From: Dyadobacter endophyticus
GTDB taxonomy: Bacteria > Bacteroidota > Bacteroidia > Cytophagales > Spirosomataceae
DNA: 64,000 bases
Reading direction: 5' to 3'
Assembly (NCBI RefSeq): GCF_014641595.1
Contig: NZ_BMIA01000002.1
Span: 1,674,001-1,738,000 of the forward strand
Positions 44,421 to 54,100 of this stretch are shown one piece after another. Both the position numbers and the translations under genes were made by a program. The notes beneath the pieces are model-generated. The model was not told where the DNA came from, made no database searches, and worked only from the letters and a program-made list of their open reading frames with translations. Position 1 is the first letter of the stretch; every line of letters starts with the position of its first letter.

Positions 44421-44927
44421 GAGGTAGGTTATTAATGGGTTATGTCAGGGTTCCGTAAAATATGAAAAGCAATTTAGGGAAATTTGGGACACTATAAACT
44501 TCTTCCCCGGGCGGGAAAAAAGTAATGCCCTGTAAAGTCCTTTGGGTCAGTAGCCGACGGTTTAAATTTTTCATTCGGCTCTCTTGCGACGGGTCACTCA
44601 GCTTCTCCCGGACACACGGAAACGTGATATTGAGAATTTTGGTCAAGAAAACGGCTTAATTATCGCAAAATCGGCATTTCGGGACACTTATTCTAGCTAT
44701 TTTTTGCATTAAAAATGATATTAATCTAAAAACAGGTCAAAATACGCACAGTACTAATCAAAACCTGAAAAGTTTTTAGCACTATTTTGTTTTAAAATTG
44801 TATTGTCGATTAGTATCCACACCAACTCATCTTGAAACACCGGCCAATCCGGCGGGCGATCCTGGCCGAAACAACCCGTTTTTTCGCTAAATCGCTGATC
44901 TACTGAATCATTAACCTGTTAATCAAT
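44421..44927. other. 507-bp divergent intergenic region
   Basis: It holds the promoters of the GH125 gene (leftward) and of the oxidoreductase (rightward). I see no gene: a 68-codon frame at 44440-44646 has no recognisable content. An inverted repeat ATTAACCTGTTAAT (44910-44923) ends 4 bp before the oxidoreductase start and could be an operator or a translation-affecting hairpin. The segment 44680-44810 is very AT-rich. Confidence 0.5.
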
Positions 44928-46052
44928 ATGTCTAAGAAAATTAATGTTGCCATTATCGGATTAGGCTTCGGCGCCGAGTTTATTCCCATCTACCAGCAAC
45001 ATCCCAATGCCAATATGTACGCGATTTGCCAGCGTACCGAATCGAAACTAAATGAAGTTGGCGACCAGTACGGCATTGAAGTACGCTACACCGACTATGA
45101 CGAACTGCTGAAAGATCCTAACATCGACGCGGTCCACATCAACTCACCTATCCCCAACCACGCAGAGCAGACATTGAAAGCACTCCGCGCGGGCAAGCAC
45201 GTGGCTTGTACAGTACCGATGGCTACGAGCGTAGAGGACTGCATCGAGATCGTGAAAGCAACCCGCGAAACGGGCAAAAAATATATGATGATGGAAACCG
45301 TGGTATATGCCCGCGAATTCCTTTTTGTGAAAGAATTGTACGAAAAAGGCGAGCTTGGTAAAGTGCAGTTCCTCAAAGCGAGCCACCAGCAGGATATGGA
45401 AGGCTGGCCCGACTACTGGCCGGGATTGCCTCCGATGCACTATGCAACGCACTGCGTAGGACCGGTGGCCGGTTTGCTGAAATTGGAAGCTGAGTACGTT
45501 TCATGCTTCGGTTCGGGAACCATCTCGGAAGACCTGATCAAGATCCACAATTCGCCGTTCGCAGTAGAATCTGCGCATATTAAGTTCAAAGACAGCGACT
45601 TGTCGGCTTATGTATACCGCTCATTGTTCGACGTGGCGCGTCAGTACCGCGAGAGCTTCGAGGTGTACGGCAGCAAAAAATCATTCGAATGGCCGCTGAT
45701 CGAAGGCGAAGATCCGGTGATCCACACGGCGAAAAAGCCTGAGCATGAAATCGCTGAAAAAGTAACGACGCCTGATTATGCACATTATTTGCCGGAGGAA
45801 ATCCGTCATTTCACAGGTCACGGCGTTTATAACCTGGATGAAAACGCGCACTTGTCGTTCGTGCAAGGCGGCGGCCACGGTGGCTCACACCCGCACCTGG
45901 CGCACGAGTTCATCAGCGCATTGATCGAAGACCGCGAGCCATTCCCGAATGCATGGCAGTCGGCCAACTGGACCAGCGTAGGTATCCTGGCGCACGAGTC
46001 GGCATTGCAGGGCGGGGCGATTATCAAGTTGCCGGATTTTAAGAATGTGTAA
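44928..46052 (+). CDS. Cytoplasmic Gfo/Idh/MocA-family oxidoreductase
   Basis: A 374-residue dehydrogenase without signal peptide, in contrast to the exported relative at 32030. The nucleotide-binding start is NVAIIGLGFGAEFIPIYQQ. The HAEQTLKALRAGKHVACTVP segment replaces the common EKP motif with TVP, which is unusual and may change catalysis because that lysine is normally involved. The C-terminal domain has PPMHYATHCVGPVAGLLKL, with the conserved His, and GGHGGSHPHLAHEFISALI. A sugar or inositol dehydrogenase role is likely. The downstream ThuA-containing protein is separated by a 150-bp gap that carries a large palindrome. Confidence 0.88.
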   Translation: MSKKINVAIIGLGFGAEFIPIYQQHPNANMYAICQRTESKLNEVGDQYGIEVRYTDYDELLKDPNIDAVHINSPIPNHAEQTLKALRAGKHVACTVPMATSVEDCIEIVKATRETGKKYMMMETVVYAREFLFVKELYEKGELGKVQFLKASHQQDMEGWPDYWPGLPPMHYATHCVGPVAGLLKLEAEYVSCFGSGTISEDLIKIHNSPFAVESAHIKFKDSDLSAYVYRSLFDVARQYRESFEVYGSKKSFEWPLIEGEDPVIHTAKKPEHEIAEKVTTPDYAHYLPEEIRHFTGHGVYNLDENAHLSFVQGGGHGGSHPHLAHEFISALIEDREPFPNAWQSANWTSVGILAHESALQGGAIIKLPDFKNV

Positions 46053-46066
46053 AGCGACTTAGTACA

Positions 46067-46131
46067 TTGCCCTTCGACTTCGCTCAGGGTGACATGCGTG
46101 AATTGTCACCCTGAGCGAAGTCGAAGGGCAA
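46067..46131. repeat. Long palindromic repeat of a Bacteroidota-wide type
   Basis: Two 28-base arms (46067-46094 and 46104-46131) are perfectly complementary around a 9-base loop. The core, CTTCGACTTCGCTCAGGGTG, recurs in intergenic regions of many Bacteroidota genomes and is often mistranslated as CHPERSRR. It lies 15 bp after the oxidoreductase stop and before the ThuA gene. There is no T-tract. Confidence 0.92.
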
Positions 46132-46202
46132 CGCGAGATGCCAATAAAAATCACACACTGCAAGCCAACCAATTCCATTACAACAAGAAACAATTAACCT
46201 CG

Positions 46203-49200
46203 ATGAAAACCAAAGCGTTATCCTTTATCCTAGGTATTATCCTGCTGGGATGTGCCTCTCAGCAGACCTCCCAGAACGCGTCGGTTAAAAATGCTTCTTC
46301 CAAGAGCGAGGCGAAAGCACGCCGATTGGAAATCCTGTTTTTAGGCGACAAAGGGCATCACAAGCCCGCCGAACGCATTCCGCAGATCATGGCGGCTTTG
46401 GGTCCCAAAGGGTTCAACTTTACCTACACGGATAACCTCAACGACCTGAACCCTGAGACGCTGAACAAGTACGATGCATTGATGCTGTATGCCAACTGGG
46501 ACTCGATCGCCCCGCAGCAGGCGAAGTCGCTGCTCGACTATGTGGCCAGCGGAAAAGGCTTTATCCCCGTTCACTGCGCTTCTTACTGCTTCCGTAATAA
46601 TGCGGAGGTGGTGAAACTGATCGGCGGGCAGTTCTGGCGCCATACCTGGGACACGATCCAGCCGGTATGGACCAAGCCCGATCACCCGGCAATCGCAGGC
46701 GTGAAACCATTCAAAACGGTGGATGAAACGTATTTGCATACATTGCTGCAACCCGATAACATTGTCCTCACCGAGCGTCTGATCCAGAAAGACCAGGAGA
46801 AAGACCGTCCCGGACAGCAAAAAGAGCCTTATACCTGGGTGAGAACCCATGGCAAAGGCCGCATTTTCTATACGGCATACGGCCATGATGAGCGCACCTG
46901 GGGTACGCAAGGTTTCCAGGACCTGATCGAAAAAGGTATCCTTTGGGCTGTAAACGATGATGCTCGCAAAGCATTGGCTGCATTGGCCCCGAAACCATTC
47001 GAATACCGCGCGGCACAACTTCCTAACTACGAGCAGCGCCCTGGTCCGCAATTGCAGCAACTGCCGCTTTCGCCGGAAGAGTCTGTGAAACACATTCAGA
47101 TCCCGGTTGACTTTACATTGGACGTCTTCGCACACGAGCCTGATGTGATGCACCCGATCGCAATGACGTGGGACGAGCGCGGCAGATTGTATGTACTCAT
47201 CACCAAAGATTATCCCAACGAACGGAAAGACACAGGCGGTAGCGACTACATCCTGATCTGCGAGGATACGAACAAGGACGGCAAGGCGGATAAATTCACC
47301 AAGTTTTCCGATGATTTAAGCATTCCAACCGGCCTGGCGTTCGCCAACGGTGGACTGGTGGTGTCGCAGGCACCGCATATGCTGTTTTTGCAGGATACCG
47401 ACGGCGACGACAAGGCTGATGTGAAGAAAATCCTATTCTCGGGCTTCGGGACCGGCGATACCCACGCGGGACCTTCCAACCTGCATTATGGTTTTGACAA
47501 CTGGGTTTACGGTTCGGTAGGTTACTCGGGCTTCAAAGGCAAAGTGGGCAAAAGCGGGGATCTTGATTTCGGTCAGGCATTGTTCCGCTTCAAACCGGAT
47601 GGTTCGGATATGGAAATCGTTGCCAAAACTTCTAACAATACCTGGGGACTCGGCTTCAACGAGGCGGGCGATCTGTTTGGTTCTACTGCCAACAACTCGC
47701 ACGGCTGGTACAGCGCCATTCCAAACCGCTATTTCGGAGCCAGCAAAGTCGATAACGGAAGCCGCAGCACCGATACGCACAAAGACATGCAACCGATCAC
47801 GCCAAAAGTGCGTCAGGTTGACGTTTTTGGTGGATTTACAGCCGCTGCGGGCCACAACTTCTACACCGCCCGCGCGTACCCGAAAGAATACTGGAACAAA
47901 GTAGCATTTGTTTCCGAGCCTACCGGCCACATTCTGCACCGCAACGTGATGGTGAAAAAAGGTACCGACTACGAGGATCAACTCGGTTTTAACCTGCTTG
48001 CGGGTGCCGACGAATGGGTTGCTCCCGTATTCGCGGAAGTTGGTCCGGATGGCGCCGTGTGGGTAGCCGACTGGTACAGCTACATTATCCAGCATAACCC
48101 GACTCCCAAGGGTTCTGAAAACGGAAAAGGCAATGCTTACGAAACGCCGCTGCGCGATTTCACCCACGGCCGCCTCTACCGCATTGCCTGGAAAAACGCG
48201 CCGAAATACACGCCGATCTCTCTGAGTAAAACACGCCCGGACGAGCTGGTTGCTACTTTGAAAAATAATAACCTCTTCTGGCGCCAGCATGCCCAACGCC
48301 TTTTGGTGGAACGCGGAAACAAAGATGTGGTGGCCAAACTGGTTGAACTCGTTAAAGACAAATCGGTCGACGAAATCGGCCTGAATACCGCTGCGATCCA
48401 CGCATTATGGACACTCGAAGGCCTGAATGCAATCGGTGACGCGCAAGTTTTGCCGGTGGTTGTCGAAGCATTGAAACACCCATCCAACGACGTACGCAAA
48501 ACAGCCGTACAGGTATTGCCTCGCACCGCCGCAAGCGGCGAAGTGTTGCTCGCAGCCGATGCATTGCACGACAAGGAGCCATTGGTAGTATTGAACTCCT
48601 TGCTTGCATTCACCGAAATTCCATTGACTCCGCAAATCGAAACAGCCGTGCTTACATTGCTCGATACCTATTCCAATGCGGAAGACCGCTGGATGCCGGA
48701 TGCATTTGCCGCTGTGCTCAACTCGCATGATGGAGCTTTGCGTACTAAATACATCGCTCAACGTGTTGCGAAAGCTGGTTCGGCGGGTGCTGCACAGCAA
48801 ACTTCTGCCGCTGGCCACGCAGATCACTCAACCATGAACCACGAAGGCCACGGCGCAAGCAAAGTGACCGTTCAGGGATCGGCTGATCTGGCGATCACGA
48901 ACATTACCATTGAGCCAAAAACGCCTTACGTTCGCGAGTACGCACGGGTAACCATTGAAATTACAAACATTGGCTCCGTACCTGTCACCAAAGAGCAGGT
49001 GCCAACGGTGAACGTCGGTATCCGCAGCCGCTCGCTGAACACCAACTATATCAGCCGCCAACTCACTAACGGCATTGCGCCGGGCGAAACTGTGAAGCTT
49101 GTGGAAGGCAACAACGGTCCCTGGAAAACTGCATTCGGCTTCACTTCCGATGAAGCGGGCAAAGTGAATGTAACGGCGACTGTGGACGTGGATAATGTGG

Positions 49201-49949
49201 TTCCTGAAAAAGATGAGAACAAAAACAATACGATGAGCAAGTCGTTCGAAGTGCGTCGCCTCGACCGCCTTTCCGACTTCGCCCTCGAACGTACCGTACG
49301 CGGCTATACTTCTTACGCAAGCGGCGACGACGTGCTAAAACTCATCCAGACCTCACAGTCACTCGATCCACAGGGCCGCAATGCGATCGTAAAAGGTATC
49401 CTTGGCGCATGGAACCCGAAACGCAAGGAAGATGCCAACGACGAAGGCAAAAAGCTGCTGGCAAGCGTTAAAAGCACAATCCCTGACGATCTTAGCAACC
49501 GCTACACCACCCTGCTGGAATCTTACGGCATTAAGGAAGAAGTCGCTGCCGACCCGAATGTACAGGTGGTGACGATCAAGGCTATCCGTGAAGAAATGAA
49601 GTTCACCGTTACCGAATTCACCGCGGTAGCTGGTAAAACTGTTGAAATCGTGTTCGAAAACCCGGATGCGATGCAGCATAACATTGTGGTAGGACGTCCG
49701 AAGTCTACCGAGATCATCGGCGCTGCCGCCGACAAGATGATCACCGCCAAAGACGGCGCAGAGAAGAATTATGTACCTAATATCCCTCAGGTTTTGGCTG
49801 CGACACCGCTCGTAAACCCTGGCCAGACCTACCGCTTGAAGTTTGTGGTACCGGATCAGGTTGGAGACTATCCGTTCGTATGTACGTTCCCGGGCCACTG
49901 GCGTCTGATGACCGGGGTCATGAAAGTTGTGAAGGAAAAAGGGTTATAA
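46203..49949 (+). CDS. Multidomain lipoprotein: ThuA + PVC-type dehydrogenase propeller + HEAT + CARDB + cupredoxin
   Basis: A 1248-residue lipoprotein (signal FILGIILLGCASQQ). Domains in order: ThuA (about 40-255; RLEILFLGDKGHHKPAERIP, GKGFIPVHCASYCF, GRIFYTAYGHDERTW); a sorbosone-dehydrogenase-like propeller of the PVC membrane-bound dehydrogenase type (about 295-670; PIAMTWDERGRLYVLITKDY, IPTGLAFANGGLVVSQAPHM, GPDGAVWVADWYSYIIQHN); HEAT-like repeats (about 680-855); a His/Met-rich linker (about 870-884); a CARDB domain (about 893-993); and a plastocyanin/azurin-type cupredoxin (about 1120-1248) with copper ligands in AMQHNIVV and FVCTFPGHWRLM. It probably oxidises a sugar or polyol in the periplasm and passes electrons to its own copper centre. 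ATG 46203 gives the signal peptide; an earlier frame runs through the palindrome. Confidence 0.85.
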   Translation: MKTKALSFILGIILLGCASQQTSQNASVKNASSKSEAKARRLEILFLGDKGHHKPAERIPQIMAALGPKGFNFTYTDNLNDLNPETLNKYDALMLYANWDSIAPQQAKSLLDYVASGKGFIPVHCASYCFRNNAEVVKLIGGQFWRHTWDTIQPVWTKPDHPAIAGVKPFKTVDETYLHTLLQPDNIVLTERLIQKDQEKDRPGQQKEPYTWVRTHGKGRIFYTAYGHDERTWGTQGFQDLIEKGILWAVNDDARKALAALAPKPFEYRAAQLPNYEQRPGPQLQQLPLSPEESVKHIQIPVDFTLDVFAHEPDVMHPIAMTWDERGRLYVLITKDYPNERKDTGGSDYILICEDTNKDGKADKFTKFSDDLSIPTGLAFANGGLVVSQAPHMLFLQDTDGDDKADVKKILFSGFGTGDTHAGPSNLHYGFDNWVYGSVGYSGFKGKVGKSGDLDFGQALFRFKPDGSDMEIVAKTSNNTWGLGFNEAGDLFGSTANNSHGWYSAIPNRYFGASKVDNGSRSTDTHKDMQPITPKVRQVDVFGGFTAAAGHNFYTARAYPKEYWNKVAFVSEPTGHILHRNVMVKKGTDYEDQLGFNLLAGADEWVAPVFAEVGPDGAVWVADWYSYIIQHNPTPKGSENGKGNAYETPLRDFTHGRLYRIAWKNAPKYTPISLSKTRPDELVATLKNNNLFWRQHAQRLLVERGNKDVVAKLVELVKDKSVDEIGLNTAAIHALWTLEGLNAIGDAQVLPVVVEALKHPSNDVRKTAVQVLPRTAASGEVLLAADALHDKEPLVVLNSLLAFTEIPLTPQIETAVLTLLDTYSNAEDRWMPDAFAAVLNSHDGALRTKYIAQRVAKAGSAGAAQQTSAAGHADHSTMNHEGHGASKVTVQGSADLAITNITIEPKTPYVREYARVTIEITNIGSVPVTKEQVPTVNVGIRSRSLNTNYISRQLTNGIAPGETVKLVEGNNGPWKTAFGFTSDEAGKVNVTATVDVDNVVPEKDENKNNTMSKSFEVRRLDRLSDFALERTVRGYTSYASGDDVLKLIQTSQSLDPQGRNAIVKGILGAWNPKRKEDANDEGKKLLASVKSTIPDDLSNRYTTLLESYGIKEEVAADPNVQVVTIKAIREEMKFTVTEFTAVAGKTVEIVFENPDAMQHNIVVGRPKSTEIIGAAADKMITAKDGAEKNYVPNIPQVLAATPLVNPGQTYRLKFVVPDQVGDYPFVCTFPGHWRLMTGVMKVVKEKGL

Positions 49950-50008
49950 TTCTTAATTGATTGGCCTATTAATTCAAAATCAATTCAAGTTTAGCGTATA
50001 ACAATTAG

Positions 50009-50055
50009 CGTTCAGATTCGCAGGGTACCAAAAGTGCCTTATGCGAATCTGAACG
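50009..50055. repeat. Inverted repeat with 14-bp perfect arms
   Basis: Arms CGTTCAGATTCGCA (50009-50022) and TGCGAATCTGAACG (50042-50055) enclose 19 bases. No T-run follows on either strand. It lies 60 bp after the cupredoxin gene; it may be a weak transcript-end hairpin. Confidence 0.85.
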
Positions 50056-50243
50056 GCTGATTTAGAACACAAAATATGCGCACGGTTGCAAAGGTCAGCC
50101 CGAATACTATTTGTTCATAAATCCCGATCCGACAGCGGCAATGCGGCGTAGGCTTGCAACGACCATAGCTTAAAAATACAATACGCCAATTGAAAAAATC
50201 TCTGGCATGAAGCATTAACCAACCTTCCTGCGTATATTTAGTT

Positions 50244-51116
50244 ATGAAAGTCGTACAATTCACCATTCCCGTTTCCCGCGAAAGTACAATTGTTGTTCAG
50301 GAGGAAAAGTTACCGCACTACTACCCACATTTGCATCGCCATCGCGAGGTGCAGATTGAATGGGTGGTGGAAGGTTCGGGAATTCTTGTCGCGGGGAATT
50401 ATATGCAGCGGTTCGAATCGGGCGACATTTACATTATCGGGGCCAACCAGTCGCACATTTTCAAGAACGACGAGTCCTATTTCAATCCCGACGAACCCAG
50501 GCAGATCCACTCCGTTTCCATCTTTTTCGACCCTAACTATTTATCCCAGAACATCCTGAGCCTGCCGGAGATGGCCAACATCCGGAAGTTTGTCCACGGG
50601 GTCCACAATGGCTTTCAAATCCCGGAAGAAGCGCGGGAGGCCATTCAGAATATCATTTCAGAAATTATCCACCACAAAGAAAGTCAGCGGGTTGCGGCTT
50701 TCATCAAGCTGCTCTACCAGTTCTCAACCACCCGCGACCTGAAACCGCTGGCTACCAGCAACAGCGAACAAGTCATTTCCGAGGTAGAGGGGATTCGTAT
50801 GGACCGTATTTTCCAATACCTTGTCACCAACTACAAACGCCACATATCCCTCGCCGAAATATCCGAAATCGCCAACCTCACTCCCCAGGCATTTTGCCGG
50901 TATTTCAAAAAACATACGGACAAGACATTCGTCAGTTTCCTGAACGAAGTGCGGATCAATGAAGCTTGTAAGATCATCCTTTCGGGTAAGTTCGACAGCT
51001 TTTCGGATATCTGCTACCAGACCGGATTCGACCACGTGACGAATTTCAACAGGGTATTTAAAAAGACCACCGGCATGTCGCCAGGGGAATATCAGAAGGG
51101 TTTCAGGGATATTTAA
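50244..51116 (+). CDS. AraC-family regulator with cupin sensor
   Basis: A 290-residue transcription factor. The N-terminal cupin has LPHYYPHLHRHREVQIEWVV and FESGDIYIIGANQSHIFKND. The AraC domain (about 190-290) has HISLAEISEIANLTPQAFCR, KKHTDKTFVSFLNEVRINEA and FSDICYQTGFDHVTNFNRVF, ending KKTTGMSPGEYQKGF. It stands between the ThuA/dehydrogenase protein and the 5-oxoprolinase gene, both on the same strand. Which one it controls is not clear; the sugar-type sensor favours the upstream genes. It resembles the regulator at 33501. Confidence 0.9.
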   Translation: MKVVQFTIPVSRESTIVVQEEKLPHYYPHLHRHREVQIEWVVEGSGILVAGNYMQRFESGDIYIIGANQSHIFKNDESYFNPDEPRQIHSVSIFFDPNYLSQNILSLPEMANIRKFVHGVHNGFQIPEEAREAIQNIISEIIHHKESQRVAAFIKLLYQFSTTRDLKPLATSNSEQVISEVEGIRMDRIFQYLVTNYKRHISLAEISEIANLTPQAFCRYFKKHTDKTFVSFLNEVRINEACKIILSGKFDSFSDICYQTGFDHVTNFNRVFKKTTGMSPGEYQKGFRDI

Positions 51117-51193
51117 ATCCGTTCAAAAGACGTCCTATGCACTGAAATGGGTAAATTGGGGATCAATCAAACGCCTGACATAAATCCCTTAAC

Positions 51194-54100
51194 TTGAAAA
51201 ATACGATTACCCAAAACTGGCAAATCTGGATCGACACCGGCGGTACTTTTACCGACTGCCTGGCCATCGATCCGGCCGGATACAAAACCCGTATTAAAGT
51301 ACTCAGTTCCAGTTGCCTCCGAGGCCGCATTACGGAGAAATTGAGCATAAACACCTACCGGTTCGAGGCTTCTTGGCCTTATAACGGCGATCTTTTTAAA
51401 AATTATACATTTAAGTTCCATGGCGACAACACCATAAGTCGTGTTGAAAAAATCGACCGGCAGCAACATACCATTACCTTAGCAGACGATCTGCCATTTG
51501 TCCGATCCACGGATTTTGAAATAACAACCGGCGAAGAAGCGCCCATTCTGGCAGCAAGGCTTCTTACACAAACGCCGCTCGATCAACCATTGCCACCTAT
51601 TGCTATGCGACTAGGTACAACAAAGGGTACCAATGCATTGCTTGAACGAAAAGGAGCCCCAACACTGCTGGTCGTTACCAAAGGTTTTAAAGATTTGCTC
51701 TACATCGGTAACCAGCAACGACCATCGCTCTTTCAGCTCAATATTCCTGAACCCAAACTGCTTTACACCAAAGTGCTGGAAGTAGACGAGCGGCTCGATG
51801 GAAATGTGATTGAAACCCTGGATTTGACCGACTTGGAATCAGAACAAAAACTTGCTGATTACAAGTCGGTTGCCATTTCTTTAATGCATTCTTACCAAAA
51901 TCCCGACCATGAAAACCAAGTCGCGACCTGGTTCCGGGATAATGGTACAAAATACATATCTGCCTCGTCGGCGCTTTTTCCGTTCTCGCATTATTTAAGA
52001 AGAACGCAAACCGCCGTCGTCAACGCCTACCTCGACCCAATCCTCGATCAATATCTCACCAACATCCACCAGGCCTTGAACGGAGGGCGTCTGCAAGTAA
52101 TGACCAGCACCGGCAGCCTCTCGGAAGTAAGTGGTTTCCGTGCCAAAGACAGCCTGCTCAGCGGCCCGGCTGGCGGCATGGTGGCTGCGACCAATTTTGC
52201 CCGAAAACTCGGCTTCCCAAAGGCCATTACCTTCGATATGGGCGGCACAAGCACGGATACGGCGCTTATTGATGGGCAGCCCGAGCTGAAATATATCACG
52301 GAAATCGACGGTATCGAATTTCATAACCCTACCCTGGCCATCGAAACCGTGGCCGCGGGGGGTGGCTCCATTTGCTGGTTTGACGGTTTTTCATTGCAGG
52401 TGGGACCGGAGAGTGCAGGCGCATCGCCCGGCCCGGCATGTTACGGCGCTGGTGGGCCGTTGACGGTCACCGATGTCAACCTGTTGCTCGGCAAGCTCGA
52501 AACGTCCAAATTCAGCATACCGATTGCCCCCGAAGCCGCCATTGCTAGGCTGGAAGAGCTTCAAAGCGCGATCCGATCCCGGACCGGCAACCTGCTTAGC
52601 CATCAGGAAATCCTAACCGGTCTGGAAAGCATCGCCAATGAGAAAATGGCCGACGCGATCCGCAAGATTTCAGTCGAGAAAGGCATTAATCCTAATGCAT
52701 TTGCCTTGGTAACCTTTGGCGGTGCGGGCGGCCTGCACGCATGCCAGCTTGCAGAGCTGCTGGATATGGACACGGTGCTGCTCCCCTATGACGGAGGACT
52801 TTTCAGCGCGGCTGGGATTGGAGAGGCGCTGATCAGCACGATTGTTTCAAAACAAATTCTTTTGCCCTGGGTGAAAACTGCCGCGCATGTCGATGAATGG
52901 CGGGAGGTGTTGGAAAAGCAGGCGGCCGGTATTTTGCAGGATCAGGGCATCGACACTTTTGAGACGGTTTTCTGTCACGTTTACCTGCGTTTTGCCGGTC
53001 AGGAAAACACGATTGAAATACCTCACGATGGCAATGCGACTTTGGCTGCTTTTGAAGATACCTATCGTTCACAATTCGGTTACTTTCCCGCCAATGCGGT
53101 GATAGAGCTGGAAAGTGTGAAACTGAAAGTGCAGGAGAAAAATCCGCAAAGCGGCGTAGTGTCAATCATACGGACTGGACAGAAAGCTCAGGCTTTCGCG
53201 CATAGCAAGCCGTTTCTGACCGGCGTTGGTTTCTCCGAAACAGCTCTGTTTGAATGGGACAATCTACGCCCCGGCGACCAGTTGGAAGGACCTTCTATTA
53301 TCCTCAATAATACTTCAACAACTTACTTACCCGAAGGCTGGACACTGGTAATCCAGCCTGGACAGGACGCTATTGCCTGGACAACGCGCGCCGCTCCAAC
53401 CAGCGCTGGGCGGCAAAGCGAGGAAGTAGCATTGCAGCTCTTCACCAACCGTTTCAAGGCCATTGCCGACGAAATGGGCGTTCAGTTGCAGCGGACGGCA
53501 TTTTCCGTGAATGTTAAGGAACGCCTTGATTTCTCGTGCGCATTGCTCGATGCGAGCGGTGAGCTCCTCGTGAACGCGCAGCACATTCCCGTACACCTGG
53601 GCAGCATGGGCATATGCGGGCGCCTTGTGCGCGAAGCTATCGTCATTGGCCCGGGCGACGTCGTGATCACCAACCATCCGCGTTACGGCGGGTCGCATTT
53701 GCCGGATATCACTTTAATCGCGGGGGTATTTACCGGCGACGGCACTTGCGTAGGCTACGTGATCAACCGGGCGCATCATGCGGAAGTAGGTGGTAAAACA
53801 CCCGGCTCGATGCCCCCGGATGCTACATGCCTGGCAGAGGAAGGAGTGGTGATCGTGCCGCAATACCTTGTGAAGGCTGGCGCGTTTCAATGGGAGGCAT
53901 TGCACGACCTTTTCACGGGTGGACCTTACCCTACCCGGTCGTTCCTTTCCAATGAAGCCGACATTATCGCGGCATTGTCGGCATTGAAAAAAGGGAGCAC
54001 GCAGCTGCTGAAACTGGTTGAAAACCATGGACTCGAAACGGTGCAAAAATACATGGGCATGCTTAAACAAACCGCCGTTTCGCAACTTCGGAAGGCATTG

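Noticed and set aside
44440..44646. Possible 68-residue gene on the minus strand in the GH125 upstream gap
   Set aside because: No family content, no credible start context, and it lies where the GH125 promoter and leader should be.
46089..46202. Extended N-terminus of the ThuA/cupredoxin protein
   Set aside because: The extension is translated repeat sequence (CHPERSRR type) and would bury the lipoprotein signal that starts at 46203.
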